From Candidatus Sericytochromatia bacterium S15B-MN24 CBMW_12 (lineage in GTDB: Bacteria > Cyanobacteriota > Sericytochromatia > S15B-MN24 > UBA4093): 64,000 bases of DNA. The notes below the pieces were generated by a model, which worked only from the letters and a program-made list of their open reading frames with translations, was not told the DNA's origin and ran no database searches. Position numbers and translations under genes: made by a program. Each line of letters opens with the position of its first letter. The first letter of the stretch is position 1. Of the stretch, positions 47,745 through 57,144 are shown piece by piece. The DNA is taken from contig DAZV01000041.1 of NCBI GenBank assembly GCA_002083825.1, positions 1 to 64,000 of the forward strand. Reading direction: 5' to 3'.

Positions 47745-48473
47745 ATGCATTCACAGCGCCGGAGGCTGGTATCGGGGTTGGCATTCACCTTGGCGTTATC
47801 CCTGTCTATGACGGCATGTGGGCAGCCGGCGACGGTTCCGACGGCCCAGGCGGATCAGGGCATGAGTCAGGCCATGAGTCAGGCCATGAGTCAGGCTCAG
47901 CTGCCGGAGTCGCCTGAGGATCGGGACCTACTGCGATTGCCGTCGGCCTTGCTGCAGGGGGACGTCTCGGAGGGATTCGGAACCCAGCAGGTCCGGGCCT
48001 TGAGCCGGCAGTATCAGTACGTTCGGCAGGGGAACCGGTATTTCGCCTATCGTCGGGTCGGGGGGCGCAACGAGCCGGTCGTCATTATGCGGCGCGGGCG
48101 GCCCTTCCGGGTGATCTTCGTCTACATCGCCCCTTACTACCATTACCGCCTGGTTCCGTTTTACGGGCAGTACACCTTCCCGGGCCGCATGCAGGTGATT
48201 GCGACGATCCAGAACTACTCCTATCGTCCGAGCGTCGTGCGCGTTCGGCAGGATGGCCGGGTGACCTGGATCAACCAGGATGCGGTCGCGCATACCGCGA
48301 CCGGGCCCTTGCCCGGCATGGTGACGACGGAGGGGGCCTGGGACCTGGTCATGCAGCCGGGTCAATCCGCCAGTCGCCGCTTCATGATTCCGGGGCGGTT
48401 CGACTACTACTGCCGCTTCCACCCCAGCATGCGGGGCGCGGTGGTCGTGGAGGCGGGGAACGTGACGCCGTAG
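47745..48473 (+). CDS. Secreted cupredoxin-domain protein
   Basis: SMTACGQ lipobox; MSQAMSQAMSQAQ; AHTATG...YYCRFHPSMRGAVVVEAG. Confidence 0.75.
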   Translation: MHSQRRRLVSGLAFTLALSLSMTACGQPATVPTAQADQGMSQAMSQAMSQAQLPESPEDRDLLRLPSALLQGDVSEGFGTQQVRALSRQYQYVRQGNRYFAYRRVGGRNEPVVIMRRGRPFRVIFVYIAPYYHYRLVPFYGQYTFPGRMQVIATIQNYSYRPSVVRVRQDGRVTWINQDAVAHTATGPLPGMVTTEGAWDLVMQPGQSASRRFMIPGRFDYYCRFHPSMRGAVVVEAGNVTP

Positions 48474-48541
48474 GGCGGGCGATTTGCGGCTGAACTGGGG
48501 GCTGCTGCCTGCTCGTGGGAGTCGAGAACGAGGAGGATCGT

Positions 48542-48961
48542 TTGAAGGCTGCGTTGCACGGGGGAATCCTGCTGCTCGTCTTGGCCGGCGTCGCATGTCA
48601 GCATCAAGCTGCGGGCCCCCAGGCCTTACCCGATCATGCGCATGCGGCACCGGAAGCCGGTACGGACGCCGGCATTCGGCGGGAGAATCCTGCCGTCAAG
48701 CCTCCCGAGGTGGGGGTGCACGAGGTATCGATTCGCAACTTTATCTACGAGCCGGCGAGTCTGTCGATCCGAGTGGGGGAGTCGGTGAGGTGGACGAACT
48801 ACGACGTGGCTCTCCACGATGCGGCGGCCTACACGGGGAGTTGGAAGACGCCGTTGCTCAAGGTGAACGAGTCGGCGACCCGGGTCTTCGGGGAGCCGGG
48901 AGTATTCCCCTATTACTGCACGATTCACCCCGCGATGCGGGGGACGGTCGAGGTCAAGTGA
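48542..48961 (+). CDS. Cupredoxin (plastocyanin-like) lipoprotein
   Basis: LAGVACQH lipobox; ALHDAAAY...VFPYYCTIHPAMRGTVEVK; TTG start. Confidence 0.75.
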   Translation: MKAALHGGILLLVLAGVACQHQAAGPQALPDHAHAAPEAGTDAGIRRENPAVKPPEVGVHEVSIRNFIYEPASLSIRVGESVRWTNYDVALHDAAAYTGSWKTPLLKVNESATRVFGEPGVFPYYCTIHPAMRGTVEVK

Positions 48962-48975
48962 AAGAGGGTAATCGA

Positions 48976-49437
48976 ATGAGAAGAAACTTACTGACACTCA
49001 CGATGCTCGGGGCGAGCATGGTCGGCATGCTGGGGTGCTCGGCGATGGCCCCGCCTCAGTCGCCGGTGGACGTCGCGGCTGCCCAGGGCAGGGACCTTCC
49101 CCTGCGGGCCGATTTCAGAGATGCGACCCCCGAGCTGAACAGCTCGGCCTACGAGGTCCAGCAGCGCAGAGGCCGGCGTTACCGCCACCGGCGGATCATC
49201 GTTTCGGGGCGACCCTATTTCATCCCCTACTTCGCCTACCAGAACTATTACCTGCCCAATTATCTCCGCTATGATCCGTACTGGTACTACGTTTACGCTT
49301 ACTCGGGTCCCGGATTCACCGGCAGCCGGCGGCTGATCCGGGTGCGGCGCGACCGCGACCGCGATCGCCGCTGGACCGATAGGCGCGACTGGGATCGCGA
49401 TGATCGCAGCGACTGGCGGGACCGGGACCGGGATTAG
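48976..49437 (+). CDS. Tyr-rich/Arg-Asp-repeat lipoprotein
   Basis: GMLGCSA lipobox; YFAYQNYYLPNYLRYDPYWYYVYAY; RDRDRDRRW...RDRDRD tail. Confidence 0.65.
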   Translation: MRRNLLTLTMLGASMVGMLGCSAMAPPQSPVDVAAAQGRDLPLRADFRDATPELNSSAYEVQQRRGRRYRHRRIIVSGRPYFIPYFAYQNYYLPNYLRYDPYWYYVYAYSGPGFTGSRRLIRVRRDRDRDRRWTDRRDWDRDDRSDWRDRDRD

Positions 49438-49458
49438 CCGCGTTTCCGGGCGCTGAAG

Positions 49459-49480
49459 GGGCGGGGGGCATCCCCCGCCC
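49459..49480. terminator. Hairpin between convergent genes
   Basis: GGGCGGGGG-GCAT-CCCCCGCCC, no U-tract. Confidence 0.55.
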
Positions 49481-49776
49481 TACTCGAATACATACTCGGT
49501 CTCGTACTGGACGTCGGTAATCTCGGCGTCCCAGTGCCCCCCCTCGACGTAGCGAACGGCTTTCTGCAAGACCTCGCTCGCGTGGGGGGCGCTGTTGCTC
49601 ACCACCACGAAGCCCAGCTGGGCGCTGCGCCAATGGTCGAGATCCCCCACCTCGGCGACCGAAATCTTGAACTGGTTCTGTACCCGGGCGAGAATGGACC
49701 TGACCACCGATCGCTTGTCTTTGAGCGACTGGGCACCGGGAATGTCGAGATCGATCAAGCAAGAACCCACGATCAT
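49480..49776 (-). CDS. DUF503 family protein
   Basis: GSCLIDLDIPGAQSLKDKRSVVRSILARVQNQFKISVAEVGDLDHW. Confidence 0.85.
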   Translation of the reverse strand: MIVGSCLIDLDIPGAQSLKDKRSVVRSILARVQNQFKISVAEVGDLDHWRSAQLGFVVVSNSAPHASEVLQKAVRYVEGGHWDAEITDVQYETEYVFE

Positions 49777-50183
49777 ACGCGGGCGCGCTCCTTGACGGCC
49801 CCCTGAATGAACCCCACCACCTCGTCCGTCGGTGTCCCAGGCCCGAAAACCGCGTGAGCGCCAGCGTCCCGAAGGGCGGCGATGTCGTCATCGGGAATGA
49901 TCCCGCCCACCATGACCACGACATCCTCGGCGCTCTGCGCCTTGAGCGCATCGATGATCTGGGGGACGAGCGTCAAATGGGCCCCCGAGAGTAGGCTGAG
50001 GCCCACCACGTCCACGTCCTCCTGGATGGCGACGCTGACGATGGCTTCGGGAGTCTGATGCAAACCGGTATAGATCACTTCCATCCCCGCATCACGCAGG
50101 GCGCGGGCGATCACCTTGGCCCCCCGGTCATGCCCGTCCAGGCCGGGCTTGCCCACCAGGACGCGAATCGGACGTTGAATCAT
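49773..50183 (-). CDS. Cobalamin-binding subunit, methylmalonyl-CoA mutase C-terminal domain type
   Basis: RVLVGKPGLDGHDRGAKVIARALRDAGMEVIYTG (DxHxxG); GLSLLSGAH; VVMVGGIIPDDD. Confidence 0.9.
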   Translation of the reverse strand: MIQRPIRVLVGKPGLDGHDRGAKVIARALRDAGMEVIYTGLHQTPEAIVSVAIQEDVDVVGLSLLSGAHLTLVPQIIDALKAQSAEDVVVMVGGIIPDDDIAALRDAGAHAVFGPGTPTDEVVGFIQGAVKERARV

Positions 50184-50377
50184 GTTTCTTCTCCCTCTCC
50201 AACCCCATGCCCGCTACCGGTAGCAGCGGACCGGAGCTCCTTGAGATTCCTTCCCATTATACCGGAGCCCGCGGATCTGGAGCGCCGGGCAATCCTTTAT
50301 AATGGCGACGAGCGATCAGTTGCCCGTCATCCCTCCTGCCCTGTCATCCCACCTTCGATCCCGAGAGGACATCCCGC

Positions 50378-51391
50378 ATGTTCAAGCCACTCGACGCGAT
50401 CCTGGTTTCCGACGCGCCGGTCCGCGACCGCGAAACCCTTCGGATCCTCCTCAACCACAACATCCACCTCGAACATGGCGCCATCGTCCAGTACCTCCAG
50501 CACGCCTACGCCATGGGCGAAGGAGGAATCGGCACCGAGGTCATCTCCATCGCCCGCGCCGAGATGCGCCACATGAAGTACTTCGCCGACCTGCTCGTCG
50601 ACCTGGGAGGCAAACCCACGCTCGATCGCGGCAATATCTACTTCGAAGCCTCCTCGCCGACCGCCATGATGACCAACGGCATCCGCGCCGAAGAGGATGC
50701 CCTGAGGGAGTACCGCCTGCAACTCGAGCGGGTGGACTTCGCGCCGATGCAGCGCCTGCTGGAAAGGGTCCTGGCCGACGAAGAGTACCACCATGGCCAG
50801 TTCCAGGGCTTCGAGGAAGCCTTCCTCTCCGGGGCCGCCCAGGCCAAGCCCGATGCGGCTTTTCCCTCGCCCGGCCCCGTCGAGGATCCCGAGGCCATGG
50901 CCCTGCTCGGCTCCTCCTTCACGGCCCGCTACAACCAGATCCTCGAATATGTCCAGTACTACTTCGAGAGCCGGGACTACCATGCCCGCGATTTCCTCGA
51001 AGAGACCTGGACCTGGGCCATGCGGGGCATGGCGCTTTTCGCCGATGAGCTGTCGGAACATGGCGCCGATCCCGCCTTCACGAACGCCCCGATGCCCGTG
51101 ACCGGTGACCTGCGCGTCCATCTCGATCGGGCGATCGCCCTCGAAAAAGCCAACGTCACCACCCGCTCGGAGCAACTGCGCTGCCCGCTCTCCTCCGATC
51201 TCAAGGCCATGCTCAAGAACATCCAGTCCCACGAGGCCTACAACGTCATGCGCCTCGAAGACTACAAAGCCAAGGACCTGTCGCTCGAACCCGCTCCCGC
51301 CACGCCACCCCCCGATCGCCAACCGGAGATCCCTCTTCCACCCGTGCGCTCGCGAGCCAGCTTGACGGTCGGAAGCTTGATCCAGCCGTGA
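50378..51391 (+). CDS. Tandem ferritin-like protein
   Basis: Half 1 LEHGAIVQYLQ/EMRHMKYFADLL/EEDALREY/DEEYHHGQF; half 2 YNQILEYVQ/AMRGMALFADEL/HEAYNVMRLED. Confidence 0.7.
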   Translation: MFKPLDAILVSDAPVRDRETLRILLNHNIHLEHGAIVQYLQHAYAMGEGGIGTEVISIARAEMRHMKYFADLLVDLGGKPTLDRGNIYFEASSPTAMMTNGIRAEEDALREYRLQLERVDFAPMQRLLERVLADEEYHHGQFQGFEEAFLSGAAQAKPDAAFPSPGPVEDPEAMALLGSSFTARYNQILEYVQYYFESRDYHARDFLEETWTWAMRGMALFADELSEHGADPAFTNAPMPVTGDLRVHLDRAIALEKANVTTRSEQLRCPLSSDLKAMLKNIQSHEAYNVMRLEDYKAKDLSLEPAPATPPPDRQPEIPLPPVRSRASLTVGSLIQP

Positions 51392-51485
51392 CTCCGCTTA
51401 CAGGCTCGGGTGATCCCTTGCGACGCGAGGCCTTGCCCACGCCCGTACGCGCGAACTGCGATCCTCCGCGGGGTATGATTCCCTG

Positions 51486-52676
51486 GTGAGAAACGATGGT
51501 CGACAAGAAGAACAATTGGCCGAGGCCCTGATTCGGCTGGAATCGGGCGACGCGCTCGGTGCCGAGGCGCTGCTCCATGGTCTGAAGGGATCGCAGGCCC
51601 AGAAGCTCCGAGCTCGCTTGGCTTGCGCGCGCGGGCAGCATCTCGAGGCTATCAAGCTGCTTCGCGCCGGGGCCTTCGAGCAGGAAAGCGCCGAGCAGCA
51701 TGTCCTGCTGGGGACATGCTGGCAGCACCTGACGCAGTGGGAATCCGCGGAGAAGGCCTTGCGTCGGGCGGTCCTGCTCGATCCCGCCCGCACCGAGGCT
51801 TTCGTCCTGCTAGGAACGACACTCTACCAGCAGGAGCGGCACCGAGAGGCCGTGCAGGCGATGGAACGTGCGCTGAGCATCGATTCGCGCGCGCTCTTGG
51901 CCCGGTACCACCTCGCCCAGATCTGCATGGAACTCGGCGATTTCAAGCGAGCCCTGTCTCAGCTTCATATCCTGAGGAGCCTCAAGCCGGATGATGCTCC
52001 GGTTCATCGCTTGCAGGCCGCCATCTTCCTCCAGGTGAAGGATTTCCGGCAAGCCCTGGTGGAGCTCTGCTGGCTGGTCGAGGCCGGTCACGCCGATACC
52101 TGGTGTTTCAGCACGATGGGCGGAGCGTATCGGGCCATCGGGGAGAACGTGCAGGCGCTCAAGGCCTATGAGTATGCCTTGAAGCTCGATGCCACCCTGA
52201 GCGACGAGTCCGCCTTCGCCGCTCAACTCAACGAGGAGCTCGGGCAGTTCGAGGCGGCACTGCGGGGGTATCGAACCTTGCGGCGGGATCTGACCTGGGG
52301 AGAGCGTGCTCGGGCAGCAGTCGAGCGGCTCGAAAGTCACCTGGCCGTTCTGCCGCTCTCGGCGAATCCGGCTGTCGATCTTCCCGACTTTCAGGGGTTT
52401 CAGCCACCGCCGGTCTCAAAGCAAGGCAACTTGCCGTTGGAGCGCGAATCGCGAGTCGGGACGCCGATCGGCATGGCTGAGGTCGGCTACGAGGGCCCGC
52501 CGCCGATCCTCGAGCGTTTGAAGCGAAATCTCGCGGAGCTTGCCGAGCGATTGGGCCTGAAGGCGCGCTCGCAAGAGGTCCTGGACCGGATTGCGCCGGC
52601 GACCGTGAAGGAGGGGGTCGCCGTGGCGCTGCGGAAATTCCCCCTCAAACGCTTCTTTGGAGACCGGAAGCCATGA
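51486..52676 (+). CDS. TPR-repeat protein
   Basis: Repeated helical pairs, e.g. WESAEKALRRAVLLDPARTEAFVLLGTTLYQQERHREAVQAMERALSIDSRALLARYHLA; GTG start. Confidence 0.8.
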   Translation: MRNDGRQEEQLAEALIRLESGDALGAEALLHGLKGSQAQKLRARLACARGQHLEAIKLLRAGAFEQESAEQHVLLGTCWQHLTQWESAEKALRRAVLLDPARTEAFVLLGTTLYQQERHREAVQAMERALSIDSRALLARYHLAQICMELGDFKRALSQLHILRSLKPDDAPVHRLQAAIFLQVKDFRQALVELCWLVEAGHADTWCFSTMGGAYRAIGENVQALKAYEYALKLDATLSDESAFAAQLNEELGQFEAALRGYRTLRRDLTWGERARAAVERLESHLAVLPLSANPAVDLPDFQGFQPPPVSKQGNLPLERESRVGTPIGMAEVGYEGPPPILERLKRNLAELAERLGLKARSQEVLDRIAPATVKEGVAVALRKFPLKRFFGDRKP

Positions 52677-52742
52677 CGGACGGCGCTTCAGCGGGCGACC
52701 CTTCACCCGGTCAGGAACGGCAGGGTCGTCTCCGCCTGCGCG

Positions 52743-53594
52743 CTAGACGGCCCACTTGTCTCCCGGTTGGTAGAAGGTCGTTCGGGCGGCCATCGCCTGG
52801 GTGGGAGTGGCCTGCCAGAAGCTGAGCTTTCGGAGGATCCCCCACGTGCGGTAGGCGCGGAGCAGTTCGATCGGGTTGCGGAGCTTCCAGGCGCGATCGC
52901 GCGCGACGCTCCAGAGCGAGGCCTTGGCCTTTTCGGGCTGAATGAACTGCGAGAACGAGAGGTTCATCGCCCAGTAGCGCTTGAAGGCTTCCTCTTGGCT
53001 CAGGGGGGCGACGTCGTGCATGCGCCCTTCGTAGTCGAGTACGACGTGGTAGCCTTCGCAGAGCAGTCGGTAGGCCCATTGCCGGTCGGCGCAGATTGCG
53101 AGACGTTCGTCGAAGGTGTAGAGGGCCCAGAGTTCCCGGCGGACGGCGAGGTTTTCGAGGCAGAGCCCGAACTGGGGTGCGGCGAGGAAGTTCGCGAGGT
53201 CCTGGGGGTAACTGGGTTGCTTGAGGGAGATTTGGGCGGGATCCCAGCCTTCGCCGGAAACTGCGGCGACCTTGGGGTTTTCGAAGTGCTTGAGCATGTG
53301 GAAGATCCACTGGCGATCGCGCGGCATGCGCCGGTTGCTGAGGATCAAGATGGCGTCGGAGTCACCTCGCTGGGCGGCCCGGTTTATGGCGGAGCCGGGG
53401 GTCGTATTGGGGGGGAGGGCGAGGGTCGAGATGGGAAACTCGGCCTGAACCGAGGCGAGATCGACGGGGGCCTCGTGGTAGGTGACGACGACTTCCATGG
53501 AGGGGTGTCGCTGGTCGTAAAGGTAGGCTACTAGGGGCTGAATCCCCAGTTGGGGACGATCCACGCGAAGGATGATCTGTAGCGAAGGTGTCAT
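52743..53594 (-). CDS. Glycosyltransferase family 2-like protein
   Basis: PGSAINRAAQRGDSDAILILSNRRMPRDRQWIFHML...CADRQWAYRLLCEGYHVVLDYEGRMHDV. Confidence 0.65.
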   Translation of the reverse strand: MTPSLQIILRVDRPQLGIQPLVAYLYDQRHPSMEVVVTYHEAPVDLASVQAEFPISTLALPPNTTPGSAINRAAQRGDSDAILILSNRRMPRDRQWIFHMLKHFENPKVAAVSGEGWDPAQISLKQPSYPQDLANFLAAPQFGLCLENLAVRRELWALYTFDERLAICADRQWAYRLLCEGYHVVLDYEGRMHDVAPLSQEEAFKRYWAMNLSFSQFIQPEKAKASLWSVARDRAWKLRNPIELLRAYRTWGILRKLSFWQATPTQAMAARTTFYQPGDKWAV

Positions 53595-53704
53595 GATTGC
53601 CCCTCCTCATCGATTGCTCGGATGGTGCTTTAGCCCATCATCGTCGAGGGGGCAAGCGAGAGGATAGGGCGGGATGCCAGAGAGAGTTCGGCCTTACCGG
53701 CACC

Positions 53705-53816
53705 TAGCGCCGGCGGCTGTTGATTAAGGCCGCGAGAGAACGCCGTAACGAGCTTTGCTCTAGCGCCAGCGGCTGTTTCGTAAGGCAGCGAGAGAACGCC
53801 GTGACGAGCTTTGCTC
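53705..53816. repeat. Two tandem 56-bp imperfect repeats, intergenic
   Basis: Units 53705-53760 and 53761-53816, 6 mismatches by eye. Confidence 0.85.
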
Positions 53817-54313
53817 TAAGGTGACGACGTGATCACACCGTCTTGGCGAAGGCCGGCGATCGCCTCGGGGGTGTAGCCCAACCGGAAAAGGAGGTCGTTG
53901 GGAACGAGCCTCGGCGGCGGGGCGGGTTCGAAGGCCGAGAATCGCGGGCCCTCGAGTTCGTCGAGGGTGAGCTGCTGGCCTAGGCCCGAGCGGTCCCGGT
54001 GCCGCAGAGCTGCGAGGATGCCGCTGACGGTCGCCCAAGGGGAAGTCGCGTCGGGCGCGATGCAGACGATCAGCATGGGGTTGTAATCGTGAAGCATGGC
54101 GACGTCGACGAGCGCCGAGCTTTCGACCAGGACGTCCGATTCTTGGACGAGAAGTAGCAAGATGCGCATGCCTTCCGGGTGATCGAGTCGGAGTCCCGGG
54201 GGCAGGGGAAGCAGCTCAGCGCCCCAGGCGGCGAGGGTTCTCGCTGCGGGGGAAACCTCGCTGCTTGGGGCGAGGTCGAGGATCTTGACTCCGGTTAACG
54301 GCAAGAATGACAT
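53816..54313 (-). CDS. Shortened CoA-transferase family III (CaiB/BaiF)-like protein
   Basis: PLTGVKILDLA...AARTLAAWGAELLPL; VSGILAALRHRDRSGLGQ; C-terminal LGYTPEAIAGLRQDGVI; only 165 aa. Confidence 0.55.
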   Translation of the reverse strand: MSFLPLTGVKILDLAPSSEVSPAARTLAAWGAELLPLPPGLRLDHPEGMRILLLLVQESDVLVESSALVDVAMLHDYNPMLIVCIAPDATSPWATVSGILAALRHRDRSGLGQQLTLDELEGPRFSAFEPAPPPRLVPNDLLFRLGYTPEAIAGLRQDGVITSSP

Positions 54314-54502
54314 TATCCCTCTCTCTCGTCAGCTTTTTCTTTGTATACCCTGGTCCTGCCTTTTCGGCGGGACCTCCGCCTGCTGCTAGCTAGGGGATCG
54401 GGAATGACATGCGGACGCCCAGCGGGTTTGAGCGGCGCGGAAGGTGAAGATTCGGCAAGGGTATGGTACGCTTCTGGATAAGCAAAGAAAGGGGACTCAG
54501 CC

Positions 54503-54760
54503 ATGGCATTGCTCGAACTCAACCGCAATGAACAAAAGCTTCTTCAGGAGGCGGTCCAGAAGTTCATGGACCGGCACCGTACCCCGGACGTTTGGCTTCC
54601 GGGCCAGCAGGCCCTCGCGGCTCTGAACGTCCGGCCCAAGGGCCCGGCGGTCATCAAGGCGCTGTTGCCGACGCAAGCCATCGCGCTCATCCGGGCGGCG
54701 ATTGCTGGGAATGACGGGGCCGAGGCCGCCAGCATTCTCGCCAAGCTTCCACAGAAGTAA
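54503..54760 (+). CDS. Hypothetical protein
   Basis: 85 aa, AAAGGGG upstream. Confidence 0.55.
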   Translation: MALLELNRNEQKLLQEAVQKFMDRHRTPDVWLPGQQALAALNVRPKGPAVIKALLPTQAIALIRAAIAGNDGAEAASILAKLPQK

Positions 54761-54807
54761 GGGGCGAACCTCCGGTACCGAACCTGCGAGCGCCGATTCC
54801 GGCGTCC

Positions 54808-54846
54808 AAGAACGAAGCCCCGAGCATGGCTCGGGGCTTCGTTCTT
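54808..54846. terminator. Bidirectional hairpin between convergent genes
   Basis: AAGAACGAAGCCCCGAGC-ATG-GCTCGGGGCTTCGTTCTT. Confidence 0.8.
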
Positions 54847-54859
54847 TTCGGGGGATTTA

Positions 54860-55750
54860 CTAGACGGAGGCGAGCTGCTTCATCCGCTCGACGACCAGGT
54901 CGCCGATTTGCGCGGTGGTGTCGGCCACGGGTACTCCTGCTGCCAGGAGAGCGTCGACCTTGCCCTGCGCGGTGCCCTTGTTGCCGGAAACCAGCGCGCC
55001 GGCATGGCCCATGCGCTTGCCTTCGGGAGCGGTGCGTCCGCCGATGAAGCCCACGACCGGCTTGGTCATGAAGTTCTTGATGTACTCGGCGGCGTCCTCT
55101 TCGTCCGAACCGCCGATTTCACCGGCCATGACGACCAGTTCGGTATCGGGATCTTCCTGGAAGGCCTTCAGCACGTCGACGAAGTTGGTCCCGATGATGG
55201 GATCGCCGCCGATGCCCACGATGGTGGACTGGCCGTAGCCGCGGTTGGTCAGGTCCGCGGCGATCTCGTAGGTCAGGGTGCCGGAGCGCGAAACCACGCC
55301 GACTTTCCCCTTCTTGAAGATCATCGCGGGCATGATGCCGAGCTTCGCTTCGTCGGGGGTGGTGAGGCCGGGGCAGTTGGGGCCGATGAGGCGGCTCTTG
55401 GACTTCGCCAGCACCGGGTAGACCCGCATCATGTCGAGGGTGGGGATGCCCTCGGTGATGCAGACGATCAGGGGGATCCCCGCGTCGATGGCTTCGAGGA
55501 TCGAGTCGGCCGCGAACGGGGGTGGAACGAAGATGATGCTGGCGTTTATCTCGGGATGCGCCACCAGCGCCTGCTTGGCCGTGTCGTAGACGGGCACGCC
55601 GTGGGTTGAGGTCATGCCGCCCTTGCCGGGGGTCAAGCCCGCCACCACCTGGGTGCCGTATTCGATCATCTGGGAGGTGTGGAAGGACCCTTCGCGGCCC
55701 GTGACGCCGTGCACCAGCAGGCGCGTGTCTTTGTTGATGAAGATGCTCAT
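54860..55750 (-). CDS. sucD: Succinyl-CoA ligase alpha subunit
   Basis: [45 protein letters not shown]...[10 protein letters not shown]. Confidence 0.95.
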   Translation of the reverse strand: MSIFINKDTRLLVHGVTGREGSFHTSQMIEYGTQVVAGLTPGKGGMTSTHGVPVYDTAKQALVAHPEINASIIFVPPPFAADSILEAIDAGIPLIVCITEGIPTLDMMRVYPVLAKSKSRLIGPNCPGLTTPDEAKLGIMPAMIFKKGKVGVVSRSGTLTYEIAADLTNRGYGQSTIVGIGGDPIIGTNFVDVLKAFQEDPDTELVVMAGEIGGSDEEDAAEYIKNFMTKPVVGFIGGRTAPEGKRMGHAGALVSGNKGTAQGKVDALLAAGVPVADTTAQIGDLVVERMKQLASV

Positions 55751-55780
55751 TCGTTAAACCTCAAATTTCAAAGTTGAAAG

Positions 55781-56926
55781 CTAGCGGACTGCTGCGCCGT
55801 ATGCGACTTCGACCACCTTGCGGGCGGCTTCCTGCATACTCGCCGCGGGAATGAGCTTCGTGCCTTCCAGCAGCATGCGGCCTTCTTCCTCGCGAGTTCC
55901 CGAGAAACGGACCACGATGGGCACCTTGATGTCCATGGTGCTGGTGGCCTCGAGGATGCCCTTGGCCACTTCGTCGCAACGGGTGATGCCGCCGAAGATG
56001 TTGATGAGCACCGCCTTGACCTTGGTTTCCATCAGCACGACGTCGAGGGCGTTGCGAACGACCTCGGCCTTGGCGCCGCCGCCGATGTCCAGGAAGTTGG
56101 AAGGCTGGCCGCCCTCGCGGCTCACGGCGTCGAGGGTGGTCATGACCAGGCCCGCGCCGTTGCCGATGATGCCGATGTCACCCGAGAGGTGAACGTAGGT
56201 GAGGCCCCGCAAGCGCGCCTCGTCCTCGATCGCGTTGTCGTCCTCGGACTCCTGCCACTGAGCGAGCTCCGGCTGACGGAAGAGGGCGTTGTCGTCGATG
56301 TCCATCTTGCAGTCGGCGGCGATGACTTCGCCTTCCTTGGTGATGACCAGGGGGTTGATCTCGGCGAGCGTCGCATCCGAGCCCACGAAGGCGTTGTAGA
56401 GGCCGCGCAGGAACTTGGTGATGGGCTTGACGTAGGCCTTGTCGAGGTTGGCTCCGAAGATCAGGTCGCGGATCTGGAAGTCCTGAAGTCCCAGGGTCGG
56501 ATCCACCCAGACGCGGGAAATCTTCTCGGGGGTCTTCTCGTTGACTTCCTCGATGTCCATGCCGCCCTCGGCCGAGACCATCACGATGATCTGCTTGGTA
56601 TCCCGATCGAAGAGCATCCCGAGGTAGTATTCCTTGTCGATGTTGATCGCGCCCTCGACCAGCACCTTCTTGACCTTCAATCCCTTGAGGTCCATGCCCA
56701 GGATCTGCTTGCCGACTTCAAAAGCCTCGGTCGGGGTCTTGCCAAGCTTGACGCCGCCCGCTTTTCCGCGGCCGCCGACGTGGACCTGGGCCTTCACGAC
56801 CACGGTCCCGCCAATTTGCTCGGCGATTTCCTTGACCTGGTCATTGGTGAAGGCAACCTGACCCTTGGTGGTAGGCACTCCATATTTCTGGAGGACCAGC
56901 TTGCCCTGAAATTCGTGGATCTTCAT
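55781..56926 (-). CDS. sucC: Succinyl-CoA ligase beta subunit
   Basis: MKIHEFQGKLVLQKYGVPTTKGQVA...VKAQVHVGGRGKAGGVKL. Confidence 0.95.
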   Translation of the reverse strand: MKIHEFQGKLVLQKYGVPTTKGQVAFTNDQVKEIAEQIGGTVVVKAQVHVGGRGKAGGVKLGKTPTEAFEVGKQILGMDLKGLKVKKVLVEGAINIDKEYYLGMLFDRDTKQIIVMVSAEGGMDIEEVNEKTPEKISRVWVDPTLGLQDFQIRDLIFGANLDKAYVKPITKFLRGLYNAFVGSDATLAEINPLVITKEGEVIAADCKMDIDDNALFRQPELAQWQESEDDNAIEDEARLRGLTYVHLSGDIGIIGNGAGLVMTTLDAVSREGGQPSNFLDIGGGAKAEVVRNALDVVLMETKVKAVLINIFGGITRCDEVAKGILEATSTMDIKVPIVVRFSGTREEEGRMLLEGTKLIPAASMQEAARKVVEVAYGAAVR

Positions 56927-57144
56927 CCTGTCGATCTCCTTGTGGTGCGATGGAGGAGCGATCGGCCTAGCTGCCGAGGCTTGCTTCCTCATGATACCAA
57001 CAAGACGCAGTCTAGGCCAGGGTTCCGGGGAGGTAAAGAACCATATCCCCGCTGATTCGACAGGGAGCGACGCATCGTTGTTCTCGCGAGGGAACTGCTC
57101 TAGACTCGCTGCCACGGATCCCCAATCCTATCAAGGGAGGAATC

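Noticed and set aside
47593-47811. ORF reading the UTR repeat as KKHEKKHEKKREE
   Set aside because: No RBS, overlaps the better-supported 47745 gene out of frame.
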